Below the pieces are notes generated by a model. It was not told the origin of the DNA and made no database searches. It saw only the letters and a program-made list of their open reading frames with translations. The translations under genes and the position numbers were made by a program. Below, one piece after another: positions 22,357 to 34,615 of a stretch of DNA of 64,000 nt; within the stretch, counting starts at the first letter, position 1, and the number at the start of each line of letters is the position of its first letter. The DNA is from Telopea speciosissima (lineage: Eukaryota > Streptophyta > Magnoliopsida > Proteales > Proteaceae): positions 9,621,568-9,685,567 of the forward strand of contig NC_057925.1 of the NCBI RefSeq assembly GCF_018873765.1. The letters are read 5' to 3'.

Positions 22357-23923
22357 GGATAATTTACACATACCACCCCTGACGTTTGACAAAAGGATAT
22401 TTTTATCCCCCAGTTTTGGAAAATTCTGGGTATCTTCCCTGAGGTTTACAAATGTTAACAAATACACCTATTCCATCATTTCTGATTAATAGGATTAAAA
22501 ATATGGGGTGAAATGACAGAATTATCCTTGCAAAAAAAAAATCTGCAACTACTCGTCTTCCCAAAAAACAAACCTGCAACTCTCATATCTCGATCCTCAA
22601 GCAAACCTACCCTAAAACCAACCAAATTGGATGGTAACTCTAATAGATTAGTTGAATCAACTGATACACTATCAACCTCTTCTTTTTTTGTTTTAATTTG
22701 TTCTTCTTTTCTGGGTTTTTGTTTGATTTTCCCCAAATCATTTAGGGTTTGAAAAAGAAGAAGATCAGTTGTTGGTATGAGAGGTGGGGCTTGAAGCATG
22801 TTTGGTTTGGGGGTTGTAGATTTCTATCGATTCCTATCGATTCCATGCCGGTCGCTCCTCGGGATTACTGGTGGCAATGTCTCACTAGCTACATTTAGAT
22901 TCCAGCTAACTCCAGTTCTGGATCTGAAACTCGAAGGAGGAGACTCTGTTGCTGTTCTTCCAACCTTGTTGATTGACACCGGTGGCTGAGCTCGAAAACC
23001 CTAATGAGATGCCAAGGTTATTAACCTTCCTCTCCAAGGGGTGGCTGCTGAGTTGCATTCATATCTGGGTCTATAAAGTCCTCTGTGTTTCTAAGCAGAG
23101 AATGCAATTCCTCCATTAATAAGCTTCTATTCTTTCTTCTAGTTTATGGTTACTCTTCGTTTGCTGCTTTTGAAGGGAGAGGAACAAGGCAAGATTGGAG
23201 ATCGTAGAGGGAAGAGGCTTTTGAGAGAAAAGAGAAAGAGTAGAGAAATGGGAAGGCACGAAGAAGACAGGAAGAAGAGAACTGGTCTTGCGATTTGTCC
23301 TGATTAAGTTGTTCAGCCTGAAACCCTTTTCTTCCCTGATTCAGACTTCTTCACTCTCTTTTTTGTCTCATCACCAAATGAATTAATGAAACGAAAAGTG
23401 TGTATAGAGTAGTTGTAAATTGTAAAGCAAGAAGTAAATATCAAATTAATCAAGAAAAGCCCAGTTGGTTGTTGTCCTCCATCATCACGGTCTCCTTGAT
23501 GTCCTGAATCATCTTCAACACTTGCCACATTGTGGGTCTTTGCTCCAGCGACATCTGACTACATATTGCAGCGACCTCAATCAGCATTGCCAGGCGGTTC
23601 TCTTCCCCACCATCCTCGTCCCTCGACCTCACCCATATAAGAAGCGTCCTCTTAAGAGAAGATTTTCAGGATACTTGCAACTCATCTTCCCCAATCGATT
23701 TGGGAAAGATGAGTACGTAGCAGTTTTTTTTTTTTTTTTTCCTTTTTTTGCAAGGCTAATTTTGTCAATTCATCTCTTATATTTAACACTGTTAGTCATG
23801 AACTGATGGATTGAGCTTATTTGTTACTGTTTACAAACCTCAAAGGGATATGTAGAATTTTTCAAAATTGGGGGTAAAAATTTCCTTTCGTCAAACCTCA
23901 GGGGTGGTATGTATAAATTATCC
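22357..23923. mobile_element. Pack-MULE-like element with about 175-bp inverted repeats
   Basis: The left terminus (22357-22532) begins GGATAATTTACACATACCAC. The right terminus (23923-23749, reverse complement) begins GGATAATTTATACATACCAC. The two stay alignable for about 175 bp, through CCCCTGA(C/G)GTTTGAC, a GGAAAATTCT/GAAAAATTCT block and TTGACAAAATTAGCCTTGCA-like inner ends. The flanks are ATAATTAAA (22348-22356) and AAAATTAAA (23924-23932), a 9-bp target duplication with one mismatch. Long TIRs plus a 9-bp duplication are the Mutator-like pattern. There is no transposase; the interior carries a fragment of a receptor-kinase gene, hence Pack-MULE-like. Confidence 0.8.
23453..23650 (-). 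pseudogene. Captured 3' end of a leucine-rich-repeat receptor-like kinase gene
   Basis: The minus strand encodes WVRSRDEDGGEENRLAMLIE, VAAICSQMSLEQRPTMWQVL, KMIQDIKETVMMEDNNQLGFS and a stop. This is the C-terminal end of the kinase domain of plant LRR receptor-like kinases (the VAAICS...PEQRPTM.QVLKMIQ.IKE signature of the probably inactive class). Nothing of the catalytic core is present upstream. It lies inside the inverted repeats of the Pack-MULE-like element, so I infer capture of an exon end and some 3' UTR from a gene elsewhere. The frame is open over the fragment. Confidence 0.8.
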
Positions 23924-23934
23924 AAAATTAAATG

Positions 23935-24385
23935 GCTTCAAGTTGGAGATCGCGATACTAGTTTTTTCCACACTTTTATAGCAAGCAGGAGCTAAATAAA
24001 CTGTATTACCATACTTAGAAATCCATCAGCGGATTGGCCATCAGAGAATACAAATTTATTCACTCATAATCCTTTTTTTCACTTTTCTTATATGCACTCT
24101 TCCTCTCATCCTTCTGGTATTACCAAATTTTTGCCATGCTTGTCTTGTATCTTATGTACAAAATTCCTTTTGTGCCTCTCACTACATTGGAAATCAAGAA
24201 AGCTACTTTCCAAATTGGGGCCTATAAAGGCCCAAGTTTGGATGATAAACCGGGTCAATTTTTTCTAACAGGAACATTATTGGTCCTGTTCTTTTTTTTT
24301 TTTTTTTGGGTAAGAAGTCCTGTTCTAATTGTTATACTGCAATGACTACATACTTAGAGAGCTCAATAAAATAGCAATAATACTC
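23935..24385. other. Intergenic, unclassified
   Basis: No gene is recognised; there is a T homopolymer near 24292-24307. Confidence 0.4.
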
Positions 24386-24389
24386 ACTT

Positions 24390-25330
24390 CTAACCCTAAG
24401 CACACAGAGGAAATGGGACACCTGAGACCCATTACTTTGTACATTGTATCCTACAAAATATTGTCAAATGTCTTGTCAATCGCTTAAAGCTCATATTTCA
24501 CAGTTTGATAAATCCTAATCAAAGTGCTTTTATTCCCTCAAGAGCAATTTCTAATAATGTACATGTAGTTCATGAAATCCTTCATCATGTGAGAACTTTT
24601 AAAAGTAAATCTCAGTTCATGGATTTAAAACTGGACTTTTATTAGGCCTATGACAAACTTGAATATGTGTTTTTAGATAGGTGTTGTTGACAAGGGGCTT
24701 TTTACGTAAGTGGGTTTAATGAATCATGCGATGTGTGACAACCGATGCATATCATGTCAAGGTAAATGGTGGAATTGTCGATAAGGTCACTCTTAAATGG
24801 GGGCTGCGACAAGACTGCCCTCTAAGCTCATATCTTTTCATTCTTTGTCAAGAAGCAAATCACCTTTTTAAAGCTAAGTGTAGTAGCATCATCCCATGTG
24901 TTGGAATTAGTTGAGTAGGTCCTCATGTTTCTCATCTCCTTTTTGCTGATGAAAGTATGATCTTTTCGAATGTTGGATACCCAGAGGACAACAACATCAT
25001 GAATCTTATCTTTAACTAATGCTAAGTTTTAGGTTAATAAATGAACTTAGAGAACTCTTGTGTTTTCTTTAGTTCAAACACTTGTAAATCCATACAGATT
25101 GAAGTGACCCGTTCTATCGGGCTTATGATGGTGATTAATCATAGTACTTATTTTGGCATCCCTTCTAATTTTGGAATCAACATGAAAACTCTATTTTCTT
25201 AGGGTTAGTGGAAAAAGTAAAAGCAACACTAATTGGATGGTGTGAGAACCTTCTATCAACAACAGGGAAATAAATCATCATTAAAGCAGTGGCTTAATGG
25301 CAACCAGTCTTCAATCATATGCAATGTCAA
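24390..25330 (+). mobile_element. Degenerate LINE reverse transcriptase relic
   Basis: Plus-strand frames, with stops and shifts, read LRPITLYIVSYKILSNVL (24423-24476), then NQSAFIPSRAISNNVHVVHE, then TLKWGLRQDCPLSSYLFILC (24790-24850) and VSHLLFADESMIFSN. These are the ordered reverse transcriptase blocks of plant LINEs; the catalytic YxDD box is altered to FADE. It is clearly inactive. Confidence 0.85.
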
Positions 25331-25539
25331 TGTTTTAATTCCTCTTTCTATTTTGTCAAGCATTAAATCAGTTTATTCACGGGTCCTCGTGGAAAGATAG
25401 TGAAGACAAAGGAGTGTTTAGGACTAAATGGAGAATCTTTGCAAAGGTAAGAAGAAAGGTGCAATTAGAAAAAGTTTTGGATCATTTTCAAATCTCCACA
25501 ACACATACACACAATGTCAACTAGACATGTGTTTCTTAT

Positions 25540-25745
25540 CCAAAACAACATGGATAATGATATATCTAGCGTAAGAGATCATTGTCCGTTGGTGGTGTAG
25601 CGCCTTCACCAATGTGGGGATCAATGAGAACGCACGTAGGGGCATCAACATAGATACGATTTTTTTAATTCATGGGGGGCAAGGAGGTACTTGTATGTGC
25701 TCCTATGTCTGGGCATAGGAGCCACGTGACCATATAGCATTCTTT
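25540..25745 (-). repeat. Dispersed short repeat, best-preserved copy
   Basis: It contains TGGTGTAGCGCCTTCACCAA, GAACGCACGTAGGGGCATCA, a T-run then TTCATGGGGGGCAAGGAGGT, GTCTGGGCATAGGAGCCACG and a final TTCTTTTCTC. The reverse complement gives the family orientation used at 8727. Confidence 0.7.
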
Positions 25746-25844
25746 TCTCATATATCTATTAAGGAATGAGGGTGGATACATAAAAGTCACCAAAAGTCCA
25801 AAACCCTGAAGTATATATTCATATTTGAGTAGAAGATCACTACT

Positions 25845-26010
25845 TAGGTTGTGTGTGACCCTTCAACAAGTGCGAGGTCAATGAAAGCGTACGCAGAGAC
25901 ATCAACAGGGTGGGATTTTTTCATTTCAAGGGTCAAGGGCATCATGCGGTCCTGTTGTGTCTGGGGCCTCTGGCATAAGCTGTAAGCACAAGGATCTTCC
26001 TTCATATTTT
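25845..26010 (-). repeat. Dispersed short repeat, diverged copy
   Basis: The words CCCTTCAACAAGTGCGAGG, TCAATGAAAGCGTACGCAGA, GACATCAACAGGGTGGGATT and GTGTCTGGGGCCTCTGG follow the order of the copy at 25540-25745, only about 100 bp away and in the same orientation. Confidence 0.65.
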
Positions 26011-26189
26011 TTGGGGTAAAACACTCATCATTCTCATGTTTTTTTGGGGAGTAAAACACTCATCATTCTCGTCTACTATGCATTGCATTCCTGGTGTAAA
26101 AATTAATGAGCATTGGCCCATTTAATAACAACCCATTAATGTTCTTAGATCTTTTCCAACCATCATTTTTCAAATGCAATATAAAATAA

Positions 26190-26330
26190 ATGAGACGGAC
26201 ATCGATCTTGGACTGATGGTTAGGATTACTGGTTGTATGTTGGTCTCGAGTTTAGGACCCCTTCTCCATTATCGCCTGCAGCAAGTCAGGTCTTTTTCGA
26301 AATAAGTGTTGGTCCTTCATGGGCCCCTCC
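26190..26330 (+). mobile_element. Possible tRNA-derived SINE
   Basis: GGACTGATGGTTAGGATTAC could be a box A region and GGTCTCGAGTTTAGGACC a box B region, about 30 bp apart. They are followed by CCCTTCTCC and GTCAGGTC. The pattern is suggestive, but I see no target duplication. Confidence 0.4.
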
Positions 26331-28375
26331 TGACCCCTTGTGGGTCACCCCTAGTTGGCTAAATTGACCATTGTTGGAAAACCAAGTTTTCTGACTCGAC
26401 TCGTCTTCTAGAAAAATCAGGTGACTCGGCCTTGTCAAACCCGGTCAATATGGGTCACATTTTTTAATTTTATAATGCAATAAATATGTATAAATTAGTA
26501 AAAAATCATAAAAATACAGAAAAATATGGGGGGAAAATCAAGTAATCACATATCAATGCATTTTGAATTTATACCATTGAACAAGAGAAGGGAGTCGAGG
26601 AGTTGAGGCTTTCTTATTGTTTTAGATTACAGATTTACTAACTCTGTTTCTAAGTGAATTGGTTTTTTGATTTTTTTTTAAAATGACTAAACTTGGTAAA
26701 ACTACTGAGTCTTATTTGACTCGGACCATTTATGACCCAATCCCGTCATTTTTATTTTTTTTTTATCTTGGTCTGGTCTACACGACTCTTGACCAAGTTT
26801 TTCAAAATTTGACTCGACTCTGGCGACTCACCCCAGTCAAAACCTGATTTTCCAACTATGCTAAATTCTAGCACCCAAGAGAGAGAGAGAATTGTAAATG
26901 CTCTCATACAATGCATCTATATATAGTCTTTGTCATCGGCCGTCCAAGTGGAACCCATCTTTGCATTTGGAATGAAGAATTGATAGATGGAAGGCCCCCA
27001 CCATCTTAAAATATGGACTTATACAAGTGTCAAGCTGCTCACATAACTTATGTTGTACTATTTTAATGGTCTACGTGAGACTCTATGAAATAATCCCAAC
27101 CATCCACTGGTATGAGGTCTTGAAGTCCTATTTGTGTAACAATGAAGTGGATAACATGGAATGGATCCTCTTGTGCTTTTCCTTTTCCTACCAAAATATT
27201 GCAATTGCAAATAGGAAAATGTGATTTTGGTGAATCCCAAATTTAATGGGCCTTGGGCCCAGTGCCCATCATGTGTCAAATTGACCTCTTAAGTCTTGGC
27301 ATGGCTGTGGAGTATGACCACCTAAGATAGAAATTGGAATATAATTTCAAACTTTTGTGTAATTCGAATAGAAACAGGGGTGGGGTTGGCCCAAAACTGT
27401 CGACAAGGGCCCAAGCCCAAAATCTGGCGTATCCCTGTTTGATTGTAACCCAGAGCCCAACTTAATATACAAGAAGTCTATGCTCAGTTTGGATTGTGAG
27501 AATTCATTCAAATTTGTCGATTTTTTTATTTTCATTCTTACTCTTTAAATTGTACATTTCAGAGCGAATAGTGCTTGGCATTATAGGTATGTTGGTCGAG
27601 TAGAGAAATAAGATTTTCTTTCTTTGAGCCATGTTTGAGGCTTATGTCTTTCTTAAAAGTTAGAGCTTGGCCTCCTTTAGGAAAAGTTTTCCTTCAACGT
27701 GTAGTGGAGGTTTCACCAATTCATCCTAGGGTGATGTAAAGGATATTTCAGAAAAGTACTTGAGCCGGTTGGACCAACAGAAAAAATCCTCTCGAAGTGG
27801 GCAGAGGTACTAAACAAGTTGGGTCCTATAATATATCATATCGAAGATCTCGAGGAGCTCTACAAGACTCACCGCCAATGATGTTGTTTTTTGGCCATCC
27901 AGGTGCGTTTCGAAGGCAAAAAGGCCTGCCAAAGTTTGAAATTTGAATTTTGGTGTAATTTTCAAATTTTGAATTATTGGAGATCTTTTTTGAATTTTGA
28001 TTTGTATTCGTCTTTATATGAGGCCTCATCTGGAACTGTACGGTCATTCTGAAATCTATTGGAAATTTGACACTTTTGTACCTTTCTTCTACCTTGTGGA
28101 TTCGAGGTCGTCTGTGCTAAAATGATATCTAGCCCATCTTACTTGTACTGTGTCATAAGGTTTACAAACCCCTATTGGGTTTTAGTATAAGTCTCAAAAT
28201 CCCCTTGCCGTACCCTCACACCCATCCTTCAGACTGTAGCGAATGGATTCCCATTCACTGTGGCTGAAGGAAAACTCAACTCCCTATTTTATATCAACAA
28301 TACTACTCTAGGATTATTCGAAAACAATTATTTATAAATGGATCAAGTCTGTGTTTCATATATGGACCTTCATTC
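26331..28375. other. Gene-poor intergenic region
   Basis: No supported gene. There is a short GA microsatellite at about 26879-26892. A thymine-rich, GACTCG-rich block at 26390-26840 (repeated TTGACTCGACTC, TTTGACTCGG words) looks like an unclassified dispersed repeat, and 27540-28060 looks like old LTR-retroelement sequence that I could not classify. Confidence 0.4.
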
Positions 28376-28600
28376 ATGGTTTTAAATATTAGTACCAGTT
28401 TCGATATCGGTCTCGGCCAATACCAATATTGATAGCGGTATGCATCGGAAGGTTTCGCCTCCATTTAACCAAACACAATTTATTTTAGATGATTTTACCC
28501 TACCAAGGACCATTATGGTATTGGCCAAGTTTCGATATCAGTCTCAGCTGATAAAGTCCTTTTTATATATAAAGTGAAAATATTGGTATAACCAACCTTG
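28375..28600. repeat. ATCGG-rich dispersed repeat, copy 2
   Basis: TTCGATATCGGTCTCGGCCA, GCATCGGAAGGTTTCG and TTTCGATATCAGTCTCAGC repeat the vocabulary of the family at 5160 and 63595. Confidence 0.55.
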
Positions 28601-28849
28601 GTTACAACAAGATTATAATATTACTTTATTGCTCCTTATCTTATTCTCAAGAATTATTTTTAAGTAAAAAGAAATTTTCAAAATAAATTGAAAGTAATTT
28701 TTCAGAAGCTATCATTGTCCATGTGAACCCCTACATAAAAGCCCAATCATCAATCGAGATCTTTGTAAATATCTAAGCACCAAAATTTAAAGAGTCCAAA
28801 TCTTAGAAATAATGACATCACAGGTCTCTCACAGAATCTGTAAGATTAG

Positions 28850-29580
28850 CATTTATGTTTACAGAACGATTTTATTTTAAATTTAGAAACATCACACCAG
28901 CATTCAATTTCAGCCTCTGTGCAAGGGATTGTGACTTAGTGGGCTGGGTTGACTATGGAGAATTTAGGTCCAGATTAGGCCTTGGTTTGGGCTCTATTTG
29001 CCAGTGGAGCAGGTTTCGACCATTGGCTGTTATTTTTCATGGTTTGTATCAAAAAGTAATTTTGCATTGTTCCAAGCTAGCTGTCACAACCAAAGTGGGA
29101 AGATCTTGTCCTGTAATTGTGGTTTGGCCCAAACAAGTTGCAGCCCGGCCCCGCATGAGAACATGTTATTTGTGAATCCTGATCTTAGTTTAATCTAGGA
29201 TTAAGTACTTGTGATTCTTCATCAATAATGGTAGTCCCGCTTGTCGCAGAGTGGACCGGGGGGTTAGGGGGTAGAGCTCTCGAGCTGAATTTTTTGGGAG
29301 ACATTTATACTAGAGAGCAGTTCTGTACTTTTAGGGATTAGGGTTTCTCTATTTTGTATTGCGTGAGACACTATGTATAAAGTGTTATCTCATAAGGAGA
29401 TGTGTGAGGGTTTTGTAAATTTTTCATCAGAATATTGAATGCTCTGATTTATTGCTCGGCCGTGGACATAATCCATCATGAGTGAACCATGTAAATCTTT
29501 GTATTGTGTTGTGTGTGTGATTCTCTTTTGTTTTCCTTTTGCAAATCGCTGTTCTACTGCGTTGTTAACTCCTAACACAT
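28850..29580 (+). mobile_element. Copia-type LTR relic
   Basis: The segment 29440-29530 carries the U5-like word order of plant copia LTRs: GCTCGGCCGTGGACATAATC, then GTGAACCATGTAAATCTTTG, and it ends in CCTAACA at 29579. The upstream part (29210-29400) is LTR-like. No primer binding site or coding region is attached, so it is a solo or broken LTR. The left boundary is uncertain. Confidence 0.5.
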
Positions 29581-29599
29581 GTTTGGGCCTGAAAAAGGT

Positions 29600-30560
29600 T
29601 CAACAGTTTTGTGTTGGGCTGGAATCCTAAGCTTGAACAACTACTTAGCAATAACACATTAAATTTCATTAAACATGTAAATATCTATCGGTCTATATGC
29701 ATAAAGAAGTTTTTCTTCTATTCTCTTTTCTTCTCTTCGCTTCTTTTGGATTCATTCATTGTAATGAGGCACTTGCTCTTGTCTTTTCTAGACTTCAGAT
29801 TCATCAAGGAGATTGCTATGGGGCCTTCCTTCTCATTTTGACAAAAATTGGCAATTGTGAAAGTTTTCCCTCGCCGTGGGTGGAGATGGTCATAATTATT
29901 CTAAGGTTTAAAATGTCATTCACTATTCACTAAGTCCCATCTGAAAGCCAAAAAGGGATTGGAGAAGAGATTCTCTATTCTATATGGATGAAAGGAAACT
30001 CAATCCATGGGCAATTCATGGTTAAAATTAAAAGGAATAATTTTTATCCCAAGGGTAAAAGGGTCATCTTACATGCACCCAGGGCTATTGTGGACAATAA
30101 AATATTTTCTCCTGGGCCACAACACGATTTAACAAATGGACACTAACGGGTTGGATCTAATTGTAATAGATCATAAACTGTAGGGAAGGGAGAAATAATA
30201 ATTGAAAATAGGGGAAAGAAAAATTTAATTAGGGCAAAGTACAGGGGAGAAAAAAGTAAAATTCTCTCATAATAATATGTGCATTGATAACTTAATTATA
30301 TATGTCCACCATCTTTGTTGGATTTTTTTCCAATCATCGAAATCATGACCAAAATTAACCTATTGACTTTACCATCACATTGTTCCTTCGTTGGTATTGA
30401 GCAAAAACTTAACATGCGAATCCATGGATGATGTGGATGACTTGTCTACACCAACTAAATTGCCAAATGACAGATAAAAAAGCGTACAAAATTTTCCTTG
30501 GCCTAGTCTCACTCTTAAAATTTCAACAATATTTCGGGCCAATCCTTTCTTATTTAGGTT
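29600..30560. other. Intergenic, nothing recognised
   Basis: AT-rich sequence with no gene-like or repeat structure that I can support. Confidence 0.4.
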
Positions 30561-30589
30561 AACATATTTTTATTAATGTTTTTTTTATC

Positions 30590-31190
30590 AGTGAGTGGTG
30601 GTAATTGTGGGTTTCTCTATCACATGGAGTCACAAATGTTATTTTTATTATTTATTTTGTGAGGGTAGGGCTTGTTGGGGGTAGGATGTCTTGTGTTTTG
30701 TTGCATGGGTTTGTGGGTTGATTCGAAGTGATGGTTGTTGGGGGAAGGATGTCTTGTATTATATTGTATGGGTTTGTGGGTTGACCTGAAGGGATATTTA
30801 AGTATGTAGGCCCTGAGGAATCGATTCACCTTGAATGTTAGTTTTTGTTATTGTGGCCTCAACGAATTGAGGGTCCATGCGGGGCTAGGGGGTAGTAACC
30901 CTCAAAAAAATTTTAGGGTTTACATGGGGGTAATTCGCAAAATTTATCTCTCTATTTTCCTATAAATTGTTGCGATGAGAGGTCATTAGGGTTATTGAGA
31001 ATTCTTTGTAAACACAAAGAGGTGTGTGGAAGAGAGAGTGTAACCTTTTCTCGATCCATTGTTAATGAAAACTGCTTTTATCTTTCCCGTGGACATAGAC
31101 ACATTGTCAAATCATGTAAATCCTTGTGTTACGATTCTTCTATCGTTTATTCTATTTTCTAGATTGTGAATAGGTTTCAGTTTCTATACG
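30590..31190 (+). mobile_element. Second copia-type LTR relic with internal tandem repeat
   Basis: At 31090-31130 the words CCGTGGACATAGACACATTG and AATCATGTAAATCCTTGTG repeat the U5 pattern seen at 29460-29500. Upstream, 30665-30790 holds two imperfect copies of a unit of about 65 bp (CTTGTTGGGGGTAGGATGTC and GGTTGTTGGGGGAAGGATGT starts, each ending GGGTTTGTGGGTTGA). No internal coding region is seen. Confidence 0.5.
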
Positions 31191-31199
31191 GCTCTAATC

Positions 31200-31860
31200 A
31201 TAAGGACCCACTCATGCAACTGGTAAACCACAACTATTCAATATGAACTGTAAATATTAGAAACACACATCAGCATATTGATGACCTTGATTGTTGATTC
31301 CAATCTTCTTAATAAACTGAATTATTAATTGTTAAATAACTTATCGGGACAATAATTAAGAAAATAATCACAAAAGCTCCAAGAACTTCAGCAATTATAC
31401 GAGTTTGGATCCTCTGTTGTATTACAGAGTGTGCGGTGCACAATCTGTGACACAGCAGAGGTCATGTATGCCATTTTTATTCCAATTATGGATACCTTGA
31501 TGTGCTATTTTTTGGTGTATCAGGCCATATTATGTCACATTTTAACAATTAAACAAACTGACAAGCTATGTCGTGGGCGCTTTTCTAAAGATGCTAGAGA
31601 ATCTCAATTATTTATCAATCATACACTATATTAATCTGAAAAAAAGATCATTAGTCAAAACAAACATTTAAATTATTAGGTTGGCAAAACCAAGAATTAT
31701 AGAGAGAAAACATCCGAAAAATTGATGATTTGCATCAATAGCACTCAATGATATGTGGTCAATAATATGTATTTTGTAATGTTAACCAATTCAACACGTA
31801 CTTCTGGTTGATATTTTACACACACGTATAGAGATAAAGATAGAGAGAGAATGTCCGTGA
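31200..31860. other. Intergenic, nothing recognised
   Basis: No gene or clear repeat. Confidence 0.4.
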
Positions 31861-31868
31861 ATGCACTA

Positions 31869-32438
31869 CGGGTGTAAGTTTGGCTCTGTCAGCCCGAGCC
31901 CGCCCTGAGCCTGAGTAGGTTTGGGCTGGATTTTCAACCCTGAGGGTGGGTTAGGGTTGATAATTTCCAGGCCCTGGGTCAGGATTGAGGCCTTGGGTTA
32001 AGCCTAGTTCGGCCTGACCCTGTGTTAGGTTATGCTTTATAATTTATTGTTTACATTTTACAATTTTTGTTTAGTATCTAATTATCTATTGGTTTACAAA
32101 AAAAAAAAAAAAAAGACTAATAATCTATTGAAGGAAAATATTTACAATTTTAAGATTGGATTAAGTTTTTTAACCTAAAGAAAAATCTAATACTCAATTG
32201 AGTATGAAACAAACCAATACTCAATCACCTGTATCTTATTTTGTTAATACATAGGACGAAGTAAATGATAAAAAACAGGATCACTCAGGTCCAACCTGGC
32301 CCGATCAAGATCAATCAGGGCTAGGTTGGGCTGGACTGAGATATCTTAAGCTGACCTAGGGCCGGGCTGGGCCCGGGTTGAGCTAAGAGGACTCTAGTTT
32401 AGGATTTTAAAAAACCCAACCCTGTTAAACCCCTAATG
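31869..32438. mobile_element. GGGCTGGGCC-rich non-autonomous element
   Basis: TGCACTA lies at 31862-31868 and again at 32439-32445, bracketing about 570 bp. The left end CGGGTGTAAGTTTGGCTCTG and the right end (reverse complement ACATTAGGGGTTTAACAGGG) are weakly inverted. GC-rich arms (AGCCCGAGCCCGCCCTGAGC; GGGCCGGGCTGGGCCCGGG) surround an AT-rich centre with an A16 run. This resembles the common hAT-like short elements of plants. Confidence 0.55.
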
Positions 32439-32445
32439 TGCACTA

Positions 32446-33180
32446 ATCAAACAAAGAAAAGATAAATGGAGAAAGAGAGAGAGAGCGAGAGAGTCTTGTA
32501 AAGACTAATGTCTCATAGTCACAGAATTCAGTCCACACTTAGGAATTTATGTTAGTGTGGAAATCGTTTTTGTTTCTGTGGACCCAGTTCTCTCAAATAA
32601 TATTCTAATGGCATATGGTCCTCATCAATATTTCTGATATCATATGTGGTTTAATTTCAGCAAAAGTGTCAGCTTCAGACACTTGCCAAAAGGCTTAATC
32701 AGAATAAATGTAAAGACTTGATCAACGACGATACCCAGAAGGCCAGAAGCTTCTACTCTTCTCTTTTGTAACCTTGTCTCTGTTTGTATTGCTTTCTTCT
32801 CTGCAATTTGTATGATTCGTCCATCCCTTAATTCTGACCTTCATAGAGCCATTCTTCACAACATAAATAATGAATTACTTTCCATATTTTCGGAAACCAA
32901 AATTTGAGAAGGGAATCAGCATCAAATATAATAGCCATTTAATTTGTATTTTCCTTTCTTTGTTTTAATTAGTTAATCATATATCACTCTCACAATACAT
33001 GATAGAGACATATAGGAGGGTTCTCTGAAAACGAGGTTGCAATGATACATTGACACTTGGATGGGATATGATATGGGTTCATCGGTCCGGTTCACCACTA
33101 GTGGCCAACAAAGACAGATGTTGTACAAGTGTGTCATCCTAAGTTTTGGATCACATTTGGTGGTAGTAGAGCCATCAAAT
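32446..33180. other. Intergenic, nothing recognised
   Basis: A GA-rich microsatellite lies at 32473-32492. No gene is supported. Confidence 0.4.
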
Positions 33181-33189
33181 TATTCTGTT

Positions 33190-33565
33190 GAATTTTTTTT
33201 TTTTAGTAAAAGGATATCTATTGATTAGAGCAAGCAAAGCGCATGGAATCCGAGTTACAGATGTCGATAAGCCATGGTGTGGATATAGGCCAGGATGTCA
33301 AGCACGCAATTGACACAATCTTCCTAGCCAAGGTATCAGCTACATAGTTGAGGGGCCTTGAAATAAAAACAAAGAACAACTAGCAAAATAGGCAGCTAGA
33401 TGAAGGATGTCCTCAACTACTAAAGAGATGGATAGGGGGAGGGGACCTCTGGTTTTTCAGATAATTGATTAGCTCCAGACAGTCCGATTTGATGATAAGA
33501 TGATCACAACAATCTCCAAAAGCATGAACTAGCCCATCACGAACCGCTAAGGTCTCTCCTCAGTT
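33190..33565 (-). mobile_element. 5'-truncated LINE (RNase H end)
   Basis: The minus strand reads ETLAVRDGLVHAFGDCCDHL, IIKSDCLELINYLKNQRSPP and later RPLNYVADTLARKI, the end of a plant LINE RNase H domain with stops between. A T run at 33190-33202 is the poly(A) tail. GTTGAATT on both sides (about 33183 and 33563) is a possible target duplication. Confidence 0.75.
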
Positions 33566-33569
33566 GAAT

Positions 33570-34600
33570 TGAATAGATTATTTGAGTGAAAATACTATAA
33601 GCTATGGAAGGAAGAATCTTCTATTATCTCATGAAAAGAAACAATGGCAAGAGTATAGTTAGAGATTTGGGCTGAGTTTGATAACAGTTTTGCTTCGCAA
33701 GAGTTTTTCTAAACCTGTAAACCTGGCTATAACACCCTCATGGCATTTGTTGTTGATGAGATCCGTCGGGGTTCAGTTCAAGCCTTTTTTGTACACATAA
33801 CAAAAAATCAAGAGATAAAGCGGATGAGTGACCCGTAGCTGACTGGGAGGGGAAGGTGGACTCTCTGATCCCTAAGCTAGATATCAGAAAAACAACCGTT
33901 GTAGGAATCGAAGACGAAAAACTAGTAGTAGAACTCAAGGATGAACAAGATAGACTGAGTCGAATGAGAGTAAACTTACCTTTTTTTTTTTTTCTATACT
34001 ATAGTTCTATTTATATGTACTTCGAAGAATGTCCCTTCTGTCCGCTGAGTCATGTGTTCCTTAGACTGGCGGGAGGTCTGAGCGGAAGCTGTTAACGGAA
34101 TTCATCCATATTAGGAGCTGGCCTGATGAGGAGTCATCTCATTTGCAGGCCAAGTGTAAAGTTCCTTATTCATGGATCCGACATGAGAGGCTAAAAGGGT
34201 AGCGGCTTATCTGGGCCTTACACCTGTATTTCATGAGTTACTTTTGATCCAGGTTCTGTACACGTGTCCTCTTGTCATTGAGGGTCGGTTCCTATATGTA
34301 TCAGCATTCACACGTGATAGTGGTAATTATCCAAGAGTTTTGGTAAAATGACTCCTATCCCTCCTACGAGGACGATAATTGCATATTTCCCTGTCTTTTA
34401 AAGAAGTCCATGTCATAAATAAGATATTTTTTGAGTTTGGATCCTTTTGCACGTACATTGCACATACAGTTAGAGAATGCCAAGTGTTTTTTTCTCATTC
34501 TTAAAAAAAAAAAAAAAAAAAAAGTGTTCTTTTCATTTCCATAAATATTCTTCTATTTCTATGCACCTTAAAAGACAGAAAATGGGACACTTGGCATCCG
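33570..34600. other. Intergenic, unclassified
   Basis: No gene is recognised. T and A homopolymers lie at 33979-33993 and 34504-34523. Confidence 0.4.
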
Positions 34601-34615
34601 CTAACAATAGTGCAA

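Noticed and set aside
28850-31190. Complete copia element between two LTR relics
   Set aside because: The two LTR-like pieces are too different, and no gag-pol, primer binding site or polypurine tract lies between them.
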